From positions 310,001-374,000 of the forward strand of contig NZ_SOBR01000001.1 in NCBI RefSeq assembly GCF_004364315.1: a stretch of 64,000 bases of DNA, in the 5' to 3' direction. The translations under genes were made by a program, and so were the position numbers. Origin of the DNA: Chromohalobacter marismortui (GTDB taxonomy: Bacteria > Pseudomonadota > Gammaproteobacteria > Pseudomonadales > Halomonadaceae). Of this stretch, positions 8,495 through 17,288 are shown piece by piece (the first letter of the stretch is position 1; each line of letters opens with the position of its first letter). Under the pieces are notes generated by a model. That model had not been told where the DNA came from and did not search any database. It worked only from the letters and a program-made list of their open reading frames with translations.

Positions 8495-10513
8495 TTATGG
8501 CGCGGAAAGGGCCTGTAGTTCCGCGGCCGGGACCCGGTCGGCCCCCCAGCTGCAGTACACATGCCGGATCACCCGGTCGAGCTCGGCCTGAGGGATATTG
8601 GCCAGCTCACCGTGTTCCAGTGGGTCGTAATGGAAGATATACAGGCGTGAGGCGAATTGCTCGAAGGGCAGCGACGCCTCACCGAAGCGTTCGCCGCAAC
8701 CGGCGGTGCTGACTTTGGTGTCGTCGCCCCAGTCCTGGCCGCTATCGTTATTGGGATTGAAGAAGTAGGCGCGCATCACGTCCTGGGGGTCCAGGTTGAC
8801 CCGTAACAGGGTGATGGCGTGCCAGCCGATGAAGCGTGCCGCACTGTCGGTTACCGCGATGCCTGCGGGTTGCGGGTGAATCAGCGGCTGATTGCCGTTG
8901 TAGTAGGGGTGGTAGCTGGCATAGAAGTGACGCAAGAACGCGTCGAGGTCTCGGAGCTGGCCGGTCCCCACGTCGACATTGATACGAAAGCCGCGGCCGG
9001 CCCACCAGCCATGAAACTCCGGATTGACCCAGCGGTGCGGGTCGCCCTCGCGGCCGGCACAGCGGCGGCCCATCTCGGCGTAGATGCGGTCGAGATGCGG
9101 CACCACGATCAGCGATACCGGGTCGAGATCCAGCGGCAGGGCGGTAGCCACGCCGGATAGACTGGCCATCGACGATAGCGGCATGCCCTCGAAATGCATG
9201 ATGATCTCGTCGTCTCGGGCCGCCCAGGCAACCATCTGTAGCAGATAATCCGGATCGTTATAGGCCCACATCGACAGCGCGCGTGCCGATTGACAGGTCG
9301 GGTTGTTGCCCTGACCGACCCCCAGTGGCAGGCCGAGCATGCACAGCACGCCCTCGAGGAGTCGCGCCCGGGGCGCCACGGCGTCGCCATAGGCCATGCG
9401 GATGCGTTCCTGCGACCAGGCCGAGACCGGCAGGCTGATCTGGCGCCACAGCGCGGGGGCGACCGGCGGCTGATAGAGGATGCCGCGCTCGAGCATCAAC
9501 GCCAGTCCATAGACCGCCTGGGGGGTCTCGGGAAAGACGCCTTCCTCGATGAGGGCCTGCACCAGCTGGCGGTAGCAGAGCAGACAGTCGCGCCCGGTGG
9601 CCGACAGCCCCAGCGCCTCGGCCAGCAGATGATCGCCTTGGTCGAGTAGATGGCGCAGCAACACCGCATGATAGGCCGACACCAGGCCGGTATCGTGCAT
9701 GGCGCGGGCGAACCCGGTGGCCTCGTACTGCAGGGCGCCGCTGTCCATTGCTTGCAGGCGTTCGAGGTAGACCTCGACACCGGGATCCTCGCGGCAGGCC
9801 TGGGTGGCACCGAACAGACTGCTGACCAGGCGGTCGGCGCCCTGACCGCTGGCGCCCAGATCGATGTCGGGATTGGCCTGACAGATAGCGATCTGGGCGA
9901 TCATGCGCTTGATCGCATCGACCTGGATGGGGCGTTGCTGCAGGATGCGCCAGATTTCGTCGATCAACTGATCGATGACGTGTTCGTAGCCGATGGTTTC
10001 GGCCAGATGCGCGAACAGGCCACGCGTCAATTGCGCCAGGCGTCCTTGGGTTTCGCGTTCGGCCTCGCTGGGCGTACTGAACAGCAGCTCGAGATTGAGC
10101 GCCAGGACCTGGGTGAGATAGTGATGCGCCTGCTCGGTGGAGATCAGCGCATGCGCGTAGCGGCCCTGAGCCACGGCAAGCAAGCGCAACTCGCTGAGCG
10201 CCTCGAGCACCACGGTGTCGCTCTCGGGGCTCTTTAGCGAATGCACGGTCAGCGATGGCACCAGAATCTGCGGCTGGGCCCAGTCGGAACCCGCGAAGAT
10301 GCCGGCGGCCTCGATCATGTGGGCGCGCGCTTCAATGGCGGCGCAGCCACCCGGTTGCAGCATCACCTTGCGGGCGCCGTCGAAGACCCGGCGTAGCTTG
10401 CCGGGCTTGGCGAAGTCGGGGGCGTTGGCGAGGATCTCGATCGCTTCGTCGAGCTTGGTCAGCGCAGCGTCCAACTTGGTGTTATCCGGGGTTTGTTCGT
10501 CGTGACTCGTCAC
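8495..10513 (-). CDS. Uncharacterised 672-aa protein with putative papain-like Cys/His/Asn site, partner of ATP-grasp gene
   Basis: I do not recognise a named family. Residues about 1-380 look all-helical. The C-terminal part has features of a papain-like thiol hydrolase: Gln401 six residues before Cys407 (QGNNPTCQSARALSMW, the oxyanion-Gln to catalytic-Cys spacing of papain), then His565 in FIGWHAITLLR, then Asn586/Asn588/Asp590 in FFNPNNDSGQDWG. The order and spacing fit a Gln-Cys-His-Asn site, but this is my reading and not a profile match. There is no signal peptide or membrane segment, so it is probably cytoplasmic. It is the second gene of a minus-strand pair, 33 bp after the ATP-grasp gene. 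An isopeptidase, amidase or transpeptidase acting on the ATP-grasp product is the inference. Confidence 0.6.
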   Translation of the reverse strand: MTSHDEQTPDNTKLDAALTKLDEAIEILANAPDFAKPGKLRRVFDGARKVMLQPGGCAAIEARAHMIEAAGIFAGSDWAQPQILVPSLTVHSLKSPESDTVVLEALSELRLLAVAQGRYAHALISTEQAHHYLTQVLALNLELLFSTPSEAERETQGRLAQLTRGLFAHLAETIGYEHVIDQLIDEIWRILQQRPIQVDAIKRMIAQIAICQANPDIDLGASGQGADRLVSSLFGATQACREDPGVEVYLERLQAMDSGALQYEATGFARAMHDTGLVSAYHAVLLRHLLDQGDHLLAEALGLSATGRDCLLCYRQLVQALIEEGVFPETPQAVYGLALMLERGILYQPPVAPALWRQISLPVSAWSQERIRMAYGDAVAPRARLLEGVLCMLGLPLGVGQGNNPTCQSARALSMWAYNDPDYLLQMVAWAARDDEIIMHFEGMPLSSMASLSGVATALPLDLDPVSLIVVPHLDRIYAEMGRRCAGREGDPHRWVNPEFHGWWAGRGFRINVDVGTGQLRDLDAFLRHFYASYHPYYNGNQPLIHPQPAGIAVTDSAARFIGWHAITLLRVNLDPQDVMRAYFFNPNNDSGQDWGDDTKVSTAGCGERFGEASLPFEQFASRLYIFHYDPLEHGELANIPQAELDRVIRHVYCSWGADRVPAAELQALSAP

Positions 10514-10546
10514 AAGGGCTCCTTTTGCCCAAGAGTACAGGCGCGA

Positions 10547-11770
10547 TTATACATAGAAGTCGAGCTCTTCCTGGTGCTTGAGCAAGTCGCGCATGGTATG
10601 CGGATCGTCGCCGAAGAAATACAAAAGTCCCCAGTGGGTCCCGAAGGCCGTCCGTTTGGTGACGGTTTCCTCGAGCGGTGCGGTCAACTCATGGGATTCG
10701 AAGTAGGGGTGATCCTCGGTTTCCTCGGGCATCTGCAGGCGACTGACCACGCGGCGACGCGGGTATACCCCGAAACAGCCGGCGACGCCCTTGGCATCGA
10801 CCACCTCGCGGGGAAAGAAGTCGGTGATCTCCTGCTCGGTGGTCTTCGGGTCGAAGGACAGGATCAGCCCCTGGTAGGCATTGAAGCCATAGGCGCGTTC
10901 GAGCAGTTCGAAGACTTTGAACCCCGGGGGGCGGTAGGCGACTTCGCCGAAGTACATCTCGCCGTCGCTGGTGACGAAGTATTCGGGATGCACGAAGCCG
11001 AAATCGATGTCGAAGGTCTTGATCAGTTTCTCGATCTGGCGGGTGATCGACTCGCGGTATCTTTCGAGTTCCGGGGTCGCCGGGACGAACACCGAGTAAC
11101 CCAGGGTCACGTATTCGGAAATGTTGAGAAAGCGAATCTTGCCGTTGTGGATCCATGCCTCGACGGCGAATTCCCAGCCATCGAGGTGCGATTCCATCAG
11201 CACCGGGAATTCTTCTTCGGGGATGGTATCGACCTCGTCCGGCGTGCGGATCACGCGGTGCCCCAGGCAGCCCGCCTTGTCGAAGGCCTTGAGATGAATC
11301 GGATCATTGGGGTCGCCGTCGAGCTTGAGCAGCGTCTGGTTGACGCGCTTGAGGAAGCGGATGACATCTTCCTTGTCGTGGGCTTCCTCGAAGATGCCCA
11401 CACGGATGCCCCCCAACTGCGCGCGGCGCTTCATCAGCGCCTTGTCACGCAATAGCAGCGCCTGGCCATACAGACGGGGATTGTCGAGCAGCACCGAGTT
11501 GATCGCGCCGGCCCATTCGACGGTTTCTTCGTAAAGCGGAATGGCGACGTCTACGCCCATCTCCTGGAGCGTCTCGGCGATTTCCATCGAGCGATCATTG
11601 AGGCGCTCGAAGTTCCAGGGCACATAGGGGATCGCGTGCTCCTGGCAGTATTCCTCGGCCCAGTCGGGGGCCACGACGACATAGCGGCGGTCGAAGTTCT
11701 CGGCGGCTTCGATGGCATTCAGACTCCAGCCCAGTAGCGCGATATGTCCCTTCTCGGGGTTCTTGTCCAT
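10547..11770 (-). CDS. ATP-grasp carboxylate-amine ligase of unknown substrate
   Basis: This 407-aa protein has an N-terminal pre-ATP-grasp Rossmann-like part (GHIALLGWSLNAIEAAENF) and an ATP-grasp core. Candidate ATP-binding Lys161 lies in HLKAFDKAGCLGHRVI, Glu193 in LMESHLDGWEFAVEAW, and the metal/phosphate residues in HPEYFVT (261-267) and GEVAYRPPG (275-283). These enzymes join a carboxylate to an amine through an acyl-phosphate. The acceptor here is unknown. A strong site (AAGGAG) precedes the ATG. The gene is first in an operon with the papain-like 672-aa gene, which suggests a make/cut or make/transfer pair on a peptide or amino-acid conjugate. No clear precursor peptide gene is visible nearby. 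Confidence 0.78.
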   Translation of the reverse strand: MDKNPEKGHIALLGWSLNAIEAAENFDRRYVVVAPDWAEEYCQEHAIPYVPWNFERLNDRSMEIAETLQEMGVDVAIPLYEETVEWAGAINSVLLDNPRLYGQALLLRDKALMKRRAQLGGIRVGIFEEAHDKEDVIRFLKRVNQTLLKLDGDPNDPIHLKAFDKAGCLGHRVIRTPDEVDTIPEEEFPVLMESHLDGWEFAVEAWIHNGKIRFLNISEYVTLGYSVFVPATPELERYRESITRQIEKLIKTFDIDFGFVHPEYFVTSDGEMYFGEVAYRPPGFKVFELLERAYGFNAYQGLILSFDPKTTEQEITDFFPREVVDAKGVAGCFGVYPRRRVVSRLQMPEETEDHPYFESHELTAPLEETVTKRTAFGTHWGLLYFFGDDPHTMRDLLKHQEELDFYV

Positions 11771-11985
11771 GCTGATTCTCCTTGAACGCGGGAAAGGGCC
11801 ATGCCCTTCCAGCCTAGACTATAATGCTGGGTAGGCGTTGAATTCTTTGATGTCTTGCCGACCGGCGGGCACGCTGTTATAGTGCTGCGGCGTTCGAGGC
11901 AAGTCATTGAAAGCGCATGGCGTTTCCCTGATGTTCGAACGTTTCGGTGGCGACCCTCATGGCGCTCGTCGACCGGATGCACTGT
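11771..11985. other. Divergent intergenic region between ATP-grasp gene and 4.5S RNA
   Basis: This 215-bp region holds the ATP-grasp leader on the minus strand (AAGGAG before its ATG, and a TATAGT-like -10 near 11818-11823) and upstream sequence of ffs on the plus strand. I see no convincing small ORF and no repeat in it. Confidence 0.4.
11855..11883 (+). promoter_or_regulatory. Candidate sigma-70 promoter upstream of ffs
   Basis: TTGCCG (11855-11860) and TATAGT (11878-11883) are separated by exactly 17 bp, a near-consensus vegetative arrangement. The predicted start is about 95 bases before the mature 4.5S RNA, longer than the short leader in E. coli. Either the precursor is processed or a second promoter exists closer in. 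Confidence 0.35.
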
Positions 11986-12097
11986 GGTGGCCCTGTCGGT
12001 CCTCCCGCAACGCTAAACCGCGAACCCCGCCAGGCCCGGAAGGGAGCAACGGTAGTGGTGGCTGCGTGTGCCGGGATGTGGCTGGCGGGGCCGCCTC
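11986..12097 (+). ncRNA. ffs: 4.5S RNA of the signal recognition particle
   Basis: The sequence matches the bacterial small SRP RNA. The 5' arm GGTGGCCCTGTCGGTCCTCC pairs with the 3' arm that ends in GGGGCCGCC. The apical domain has AGGCCCGGAAGGGAGCA with the GGAA tetraloop at 12038-12041, and the conserved GTGTGCCGGGATGT stretch returns on the 3' side. This hairpin binds Ffh and directs membrane proteins to the translocon. It lies just upstream of dnaX, as in pseudomonads. The exact ends are uncertain by a few bases. Confidence 0.95.
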
Positions 12098-12260
12098 CAT
12101 TTCGACCCCCGTATTTCTATTCGGCCCCGATGTCGACTCGCCTCTCGTCGAAGTTCCCGCTACCCGCTAGAATGGACGCTTTAACGATACTCCCCTCTGT
12201 GTCGAGTGCTTAGTGCTGCCAGGTGGGAATCGGCCCGATCTGCAAGGACATCCCGACGGT

Positions 12261-14300
12261 ATGAGTTACCAGGTTCTGGCCCGCAAATGGCGCCCCCGCA
12301 CGTTTCACGAACTGGTCGGCCAGGAGCATGTCTCGCGTGCGCTGGTCAACGCGCTCGATCAGGGGCGTCTGCACCATGCCTATCTGTTTACCGGCACGCG
12401 CGGCGTCGGCAAGACGACGTTGGCGCGGATTCTCGCCAAGTGCCTGAACTGCCGACAGGGCGTGACCTCGGTACCGTGCGGTGAATGCGAGACCTGCCGC
12501 GAGATCGACGAGGGCCGCTTCGTCGACCTGATCGAAGTCGATGCCGCGTCCCGCACCAAGGTCGAGGATACGCGCGAACTGCTCGATAACGTGCAGTACG
12601 CGCCGACGCAGGGGCGCTACAAGGTGTACCTCATCGACGAGGTGCACATGCTGTCCACGCACAGTTTCAACGCACTGCTCAAGACGCTCGAAGAGCCGCC
12701 GCCCCACGTCAAATTCCTGCTGGCGACCACCGATCCGCAGAAGCTTCCGGTCACGGTGCTGTCGCGCTGCTTGCAGTTCACGCTCAAGAACATGCCCCCC
12801 GAGCGCGTGGTGGGACACCTCTCGCATATTCTCGAGGCCGAGTCGGTGGCGTTCGATGAGCAAGCGTTGTGGCTGCTGGGCAAGGCCGCCGAGGGCTCGA
12901 TGCGCGACGCCTTGAGCCTCACCGATCAGGCCATCGCCTTCGGGCAGGGAGAGGTGCGTCATGCCGACGTCGCGGCCATGCTGGGCACCCTCGATCATCG
13001 CCACCTGCTGGCACTGGCCGAAGCGCTGGCCGAGGTCGATGCCGCGCGGGTGCTGCAGGAGGTCGCCAACCTGGCCGAACAAGGGCCGGATTTCGGCGCT
13101 ATCCTCGACGATCTGGCCGGCATCTTCCACCGCCTGGCGATCGCGCAGATGGTGCCCGATGCGCTGGACAACGGCCACGGTGACCGCGACACGTTACTCC
13201 CGCTGGCGGCACGCTTCACCGCCGAGGACGTACAACTCTATTACCAGATCGCCCTGCAGGGGCGGGGCGACATGGAGAGTGCGCCGGATCCGCGTACCGC
13301 GCTGGAGATGACGCTGCTGCGCATGCTGGCGTTCCGTCCCCAGGGGGTGCCCAAACCGCCGCAGACACCGTTGCCGATTCGCGGCGCTGCCGATGGCGAG
13401 TCGCCGGCCACGGCAGCGGCGAATTCCCCGGCGGCTGAGTCTGCGCCTGGCCAGCCCGCAGCGGCTGACCCTGCGCCTGGCCAGCCGGCGCCTCCCGAAA
13501 CCCAAGCGCCCGCGGCGGGTGATATCAGTCCCGTAGCGGATGATGGCGGTGAAGATGTACTGAACGCGTCACCTGAAGCCGAATCGCCTGAGGCCGAGGT
13601 GGCTGACGTCGAGGCGACCTCGAGAGTGGAAGAGACACCGCCTCCCGTGGCTGATGCGCCTGATGATGCTGTCGATGCCGCGCTCGAAGACGAGGCGCAA
13701 CGCCAGGCAGACGCCGCTGGCGTTGCTGATGTGGACGATGCGCCTCCCTGGGCGCTCGACGAGGCCCCGGCGCCGGCCGCCTCCGAGCCATCCGCGGCCG
13801 CGCCGGAGCCCCCGGCAATGGATGTCGTTGCAGAGACGGCTGAGCCCGAGCCCGCGACGCCGACGCCCGTCGTTGCCACGTCCGAAACGGGCGCTTTCGA
13901 CCATGGACGCTGGCTGGCGAGTTTCGACGCGCTGGCGCTGGGTGGGCTGACGCGTAACCTGGCGGCGCACTGCATCGTCGAGCATGACGACGGCGCAACG
14001 CTGGCGTTGCGGCTGGATCCTTCGCAGGGGGCGATGCTGGCCGATGTACACGTCGAGCGTCTCACCAAGGCCTTGGCCGATCAGGGCATCGAGCGGCGCT
14101 TGAACATCACGGTCGCGGACTTGCCCGAGGGCCTGGAAACACCGCGCGCGCAAAACGAGCGTCTGGCACGCGAGCGTCATGCCCAGGCGGTTGAAGCGTT
14201 GCGCCGCGACCCGCACATTCAAATGTTGGAACACGATTTCGGCGCCCACTTGCTGGAACGCAGCGTGACGCCGACCGACGGCGCCGCCTCCGATGCGTAA
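12261..14300 (+). CDS. dnaX: DNA polymerase III subunit tau (DnaX)
   Basis: I start at MSYQVLARKWRPRTF (679 aa), the usual DnaX N-terminus. The 16-residue extension in the open frame is not conserved. It is the clamp-loader ATPase of the replisome: Walker A GTRGVGKT (45-52), a zinc module with Cys64, Cys73, Cys76 and Cys79, Walker B YLIDEVHM and sensor DPQKLPVTVLSRC. Residues about 370-560 form an Ala/Pro/Glu-rich linker, and the rest is the tau-specific polymerase-binding domain. I find no in-frame A-rich slippery heptamer for a gamma product. A TAGAAT -10-like element lies at 12168-12173. ybaB and recR follow in the same direction. Confidence 0.96.
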   Translation: MSYQVLARKWRPRTFHELVGQEHVSRALVNALDQGRLHHAYLFTGTRGVGKTTLARILAKCLNCRQGVTSVPCGECETCREIDEGRFVDLIEVDAASRTKVEDTRELLDNVQYAPTQGRYKVYLIDEVHMLSTHSFNALLKTLEEPPPHVKFLLATTDPQKLPVTVLSRCLQFTLKNMPPERVVGHLSHILEAESVAFDEQALWLLGKAAEGSMRDALSLTDQAIAFGQGEVRHADVAAMLGTLDHRHLLALAEALAEVDAARVLQEVANLAEQGPDFGAILDDLAGIFHRLAIAQMVPDALDNGHGDRDTLLPLAARFTAEDVQLYYQIALQGRGDMESAPDPRTALEMTLLRMLAFRPQGVPKPPQTPLPIRGAADGESPATAAANSPAAESAPGQPAAADPAPGQPAPPETQAPAAGDISPVADDGGEDVLNASPEAESPEAEVADVEATSRVEETPPPVADAPDDAVDAALEDEAQRQADAAGVADVDDAPPWALDEAPAPAASEPSAAAPEPPAMDVVAETAEPEPATPTPVVATSETGAFDHGRWLASFDALALGGLTRNLAAHCIVEHDDGATLALRLDPSQGAMLADVHVERLTKALADQGIERRLNITVADLPEGLETPRAQNERLARERHAQAVEALRRDPHIQMLEHDFGAHLLERSVTPTDGAASDA

Positions 14301-14344
14301 GTCGTCGTCGGCGCTGACTTTTCGAACTCGATGAGGATACGACC

Positions 14345-14671
14345 ATGATGAAGGGCGGAATGGGCAACATGATGAAACAGGCCCAGGAAATGCAGGAAAA
14401 GATGCAAAAGGTCCAGGAGGAAATCGCCGAGACCGAAGTCACGGGTGAGGCCGGGGCCGGCATGATCAAGGTCACCATGAACGGGCGTCACGATGTGAGC
14501 GACGTGAATATCGACCCCTCGGTGATGGAAGAAGACAAGGAGTTGCTCGAGGATTTGCTGGCCGCTGCTGTCAACGACGCGGTGCGCAAGGTCGAGACGA
14601 CATCCAAGGAGCGCATGGAAGAAGTCACCGCGGGAATGAACCTGCCGGCGGGCTTCAAGATGCCGTTCTAA
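14345..14671 (+). CDS. ybaB: YbaB/EbfC nucleoid-associated protein
   Basis: This 108-aa protein begins [20 protein letters not shown], the Met/Gln-rich helix of YbaB/EbfC, and contains the conserved core [20 protein letters not shown]. These dimeric proteins bind DNA and associate with the nucleoid. The gene sits between dnaX and recR, its standard position in gammaproteobacteria, and only 3 bp separate its stop from the recR ATG. ATG at 14348 is an equally possible start, two residues in effect shorter. Confidence 0.95.
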   Translation: MMKGGMGNMMKQAQEMQEKMQKVQEEIAETEVTGEAGAGMIKVTMNGRHDVSDVNIDPSVMEEDKELLEDLLAAAVNDAVRKVETTSKERMEEVTAGMNLPAGFKMPF

Positions 14672-14674
14672 ACG

Positions 14675-15286
14675 ATGGCATTTTCTCCCCTCGTCGACCA
14701 ACTGCTGGAGACGCTGCGTGTGTTGCCGGGCGTAGGCCCCAAGACCGCGCAGCGCATGGCCCTGCATCTGCTGGAGCGCGACCGCGATGGCGGCCGTCGG
14801 CTGGTCGCGTCATTGGGCGAAGCCTTGGAGCACGTTGGCTATTGCCGGCGTTGCCGGACGCTCGCCGAAACGCCGCTATGCAGCATCTGCGAGGATGCAC
14901 GGCGCGAAGAAGGGCTGCTGTGCGTGGTCGAATCGCCGGCCGACATGCTGGCGATCGAGCAGGCCGGCGGCTATCGTGGCCACTATTTCGTGCTCCACGG
15001 CCATTTGTCGCCCTTGGATGGTATTGGCCCCGAAGACATCGGGCTCGATCAGCTCGATGAGCGACTCGCGGACGGTGCCATCGAAGAATTGATTCTCGCC
15101 ACCAACCCCACTGTGGAAGGCGAGGCGACTGCGCACTACATCGCCGAGCAATTGCGCGGCACGGGCGTGCGGTTGTCGCGTCTGGCGTACGGTGTACCCA
15201 TGGGGGGCGAGCTGGAATACGTGGATGGCGGGACGCTGAGCCGCGCCTTCAATGGCCGACTGCCGTTCGCGCAAGAATCGAGCTGA
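14675..15286 (+). CDS. recR: Recombination mediator RecR
   Basis: This 203-aa RecFOR-pathway protein helps load RecA on gapped DNA. It has the N-terminal helix-hairpin-helix region ([20 protein letters not shown]), a four-Cys zinc finger ([16 protein letters not shown]) and a Toprim domain ([14 protein letters not shown], then [18 protein letters not shown]). The length and architecture are standard. It follows ybaB by 3 bp in the dnaX-ybaB-recR unit. Confidence 0.97.
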   Translation: MAFSPLVDQLLETLRVLPGVGPKTAQRMALHLLERDRDGGRRLVASLGEALEHVGYCRRCRTLAETPLCSICEDARREEGLLCVVESPADMLAIEQAGGYRGHYFVLHGHLSPLDGIGPEDIGLDQLDERLADGAIEELILATNPTVEGEATAHYIAEQLRGTGVRLSRLAYGVPMGGELEYVDGGTLSRAFNGRLPFAQESS

Positions 15287-15314
15287 CCCTCTTTATCATC
15301 GACAAGGATACGGG

Positions 15315-16442
15315 ATGCCCCCGAGTTTCGAGATGCGCTGGGTGGAAACGCCCGCCGCGCTGGCCGAGGCGTGCGAGACGCTGGCCGACGCCGATTGGCT
15401 GGCGGTGGACACCGAGTTCCACCGTGAGTCGACGTTCTTTCCCATTGCCGCGCTCGTGCAGCTCTACGCCGGCGGTGATGAGGTCTTTCTGATCGACCCG
15501 CAAGTCGTGGCGGTCGATAGTGCTCTGCAGGCGCTCCTGGGGGCGGACGGACCGCTCAAGTTGCTGCATGCCAGTGGCGAGGATCTCGAAGTACTGGAGA
15601 GTTGGGCGGGGGTGGCCGTCGCGCCGATCGCCGATACGCAGGTCGCGCAGAGCTTGCTGAGCCCCCAGGCGTCACTGGGTTATCAGCGGCTGGTCGAGCA
15701 TTGGACCGGTGACGTCTTGCCCAAGGAGGAAACGCGCTCGGACTGGCTGCAGCGCCCATTGTCGGACGCGCAGTTGCAGTACGCCGCGCTGGATGTAGTC
15801 TATCTGCCGCTTGTCTGGCAGGCACAGCGGGACGCGCTGGTACAACAGGGACGCCTGGCCTGGCTCGAAGAGGAATGCGCGCGTCTGTGCGAGGCCAATC
15901 GTCGTAACCGCGATGCCGATGAACAGTGGTATCGTCGGCATCGTCAATTGTGGCGGCTCGAACCGCGTCAACTGGCGCTTTATCAGGCGCTGACGCGGTG
16001 GCGTGAAGGTGAGGTGCGACGCCGGGACCTGCCGCGTGGCTGGCTGGCGAGCGATAAGGTACTGTTTGCGATTGCGGTGGAGATGCCGCGCAATCGCCAT
16101 CAGCTCGCGACCGTCGAGGGTGTCCGGCCTAAGCTGATCAAACATGACGGCGATACCTTGCTGGCGATGGTACAAGCGGCCATGCACCTCGATGACGAGG
16201 CGCTGCCGGCGCCGTTGCCACCGCCGCATTCCTCGGCGTTCAAGGCGCGTCTCAAGGCACTCAAGAGTGTCGTCAGCCGCGAGGCCGAGCGTCTGGATAT
16301 CGCCCCCGAGGTATTGGCCAACCGTCGCGATCTCGAAGCGCTGGTGATGGCGGACTTGGATGGCGTGCCGTTGTCGTTGCCTCAGGGGTGGCGTGGCACC
16401 TTGCTTGCCGAGGCATTTACCCAGGCACTGGCCGAATACTGA
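15315..16442 (+). CDS. rnd: Ribonuclease D
   Basis: I start at MPPSFEMRWVETP (375 aa), which follows a GGATACGGG leader; the longer frame overlaps recR by 35 bp. It is a 3'-5' exoribonuclease of the DEDDy type that trims tRNA and other stable RNA precursors. The exonuclease motifs are visible: VDTEFHRE (Exo I), LLHASGEDLEVL (Exo II) and YAALDVVYL (Exo III, with Tyr and Asp). HRDC domains follow in the C-terminal half. It heads the conserved rnd-ycgL-ycgN set. Confidence 0.95.
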   Translation: MPPSFEMRWVETPAALAEACETLADADWLAVDTEFHRESTFFPIAALVQLYAGGDEVFLIDPQVVAVDSALQALLGADGPLKLLHASGEDLEVLESWAGVAVAPIADTQVAQSLLSPQASLGYQRLVEHWTGDVLPKEETRSDWLQRPLSDAQLQYAALDVVYLPLVWQAQRDALVQQGRLAWLEEECARLCEANRRNRDADEQWYRRHRQLWRLEPRQLALYQALTRWREGEVRRRDLPRGWLASDKVLFAIAVEMPRNRHQLATVEGVRPKLIKHDGDTLLAMVQAAMHLDDEALPAPLPPPHSSAFKARLKALKSVVSREAERLDIAPEVLANRRDLEALVMADLDGVPLSLPQGWRGTLLAEAFTQALAEY

Positions 16443-16454
16443 CAGGTGAAGACG

Positions 16455-16745
16455 ATGTCCAAGCGACTCTGTGAAATCTTCAAGAGCCCGCGTCGCGACG
16501 AGATGTATTTATACGTGGATCGCACGCGAGGGCTAACGGATGTTCCCGAAGCCCTGCTCGAGCGGTTCGGCAAACCGGTATCGGTGACCGTGATGATGCT
16601 CAGTGACGACAGGTCGCTGGCGCGGGCCAAGGCGAGCGACGTGCTGGCCGCCATCGCGTCGCAAGGCTTTTACCTGCAGATGCCGCCGGCGCGTGAGACT
16701 TACATGCTGGATTTATACAAGGCGCCCACCGAGGCGCGGTACTGA
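16455..16745 (+). CDS. ycgL: YcgL domain protein
   Basis: This small protein of about 96 aa contains the YcgL signature CEIFKSPRRDEMYLYVDR and later GFYLQMPP. The ATG at 16455 is chosen because AGGTGA lies 5-6 bases before it; an in-frame GTG at 16446 would add three residues. The biochemical function of YcgL is not established. It lies between rnd and ycgN, 3 bp from the latter, an arrangement seen in many gammaproteobacteria. Confidence 0.9.
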   Translation: MSKRLCEIFKSPRRDEMYLYVDRTRGLTDVPEALLERFGKPVSVTVMMLSDDRSLARAKASDVLAAIASQGFYLQMPPARETYMLDLYKAPTEARY

Positions 16746-16748
16746 CCC

Positions 16749-17195
16749 ATGCGTGAACGTTTCTGGGAACGCTTTTCCCTGCAAGAGCTCGACGATGAAG
16801 AGTGGGAAGCCCTCTGCGACGGGTGCGGTTTGTGCTGCCTGCTCAAGCTCGAGGACGACGAAAGCGGCGATATCGCCACGCTCAACGTGGCCTGCCAGCT
16901 GCTGGATATCGATACGTGCCGCTGCAGCGATTACGACAACCGCTTCCAGCACGTACCGGGATGCACCAAGCTGACCCGCGACAATCTGGCAACATTTAGT
17001 TGGCTGCCGGCGTCGTGTGCCTATCGCCGGCTGGCCGAAGGACGCAAGCTTGCCGCCTGGCATCCATTGATTGCTGGCGATGCCCGACGCATGCACCGCA
17101 AGCAGAAGAGCGTGCGGCACTTCGCGGTCAGCGAGCGTGAGGTGGCGGACGATGATCTCGAGGATCACATCATCGATATCATCCCCTGTCAGTAG
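16749..17195 (+). CDS. ycgN: YcgN-family cysteine-cluster protein (UPF0260)
   Basis: This 148-aa protein carries the cysteine pattern of the YkgJ/YcgN group: CDGCGLCC near residue 22, then CRCSDYDNRF, GCTKL and SCAYRRL. The Cys set suggests a metal or iron-sulfur site, which is inference; no function is proven. The start is 3 bp after ycgL. The size agrees with YcgN. Confidence 0.9.
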   Translation: MRERFWERFSLQELDDEEWEALCDGCGLCCLLKLEDDESGDIATLNVACQLLDIDTCRCSDYDNRFQHVPGCTKLTRDNLATFSWLPASCAYRRLAEGRKLAAWHPLIAGDARRMHRKQKSVRHFAVSEREVADDDLEDHIIDIIPCQ

Positions 17196-17252
17196 GGTGC
17201 CACGCGTGGCCGCACGAACGCTGGTGCGCAACAGCCCGTGTGGAGAGAGTGT

Positions 17253-17274
17253 CGGCCCCGTCTCAGCGGGGCCG
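17253..17274. repeat. Inverted repeat between convergent ycgN and ptrB
   Basis: CGGCCCCG-TCTCAG-CGGGGCCG makes an 8-bp stem with a 6-base loop. No T-run follows on either strand, so intrinsic termination is possible but unproven. Confidence 0.4.
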
Positions 17275-17288
17275 GCGTCGTTCTGGCG

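Noticed and set aside
12210-13178. Long antisense open frame over dnaX (322 aa)
   Set aside because: It is a shadow of a GC-rich coding gene; its translation is low-complexity Arg/Gln/His-rich and no motif is recognisable. Similar shadows over cfa (40260-41183), the SNF symporter (49623-50861) and the chemoreceptor (31747-33057) were rejected for the same reason.
13300-13600. Programmed -1 frameshift in dnaX producing a gamma subunit
   Set aside because: No A-rich slippery heptamer in frame. A CCCAAAC string near 13350 is in the wrong register (codons CCC AAA), and the region is too GC-rich for the E. coli-type signal.
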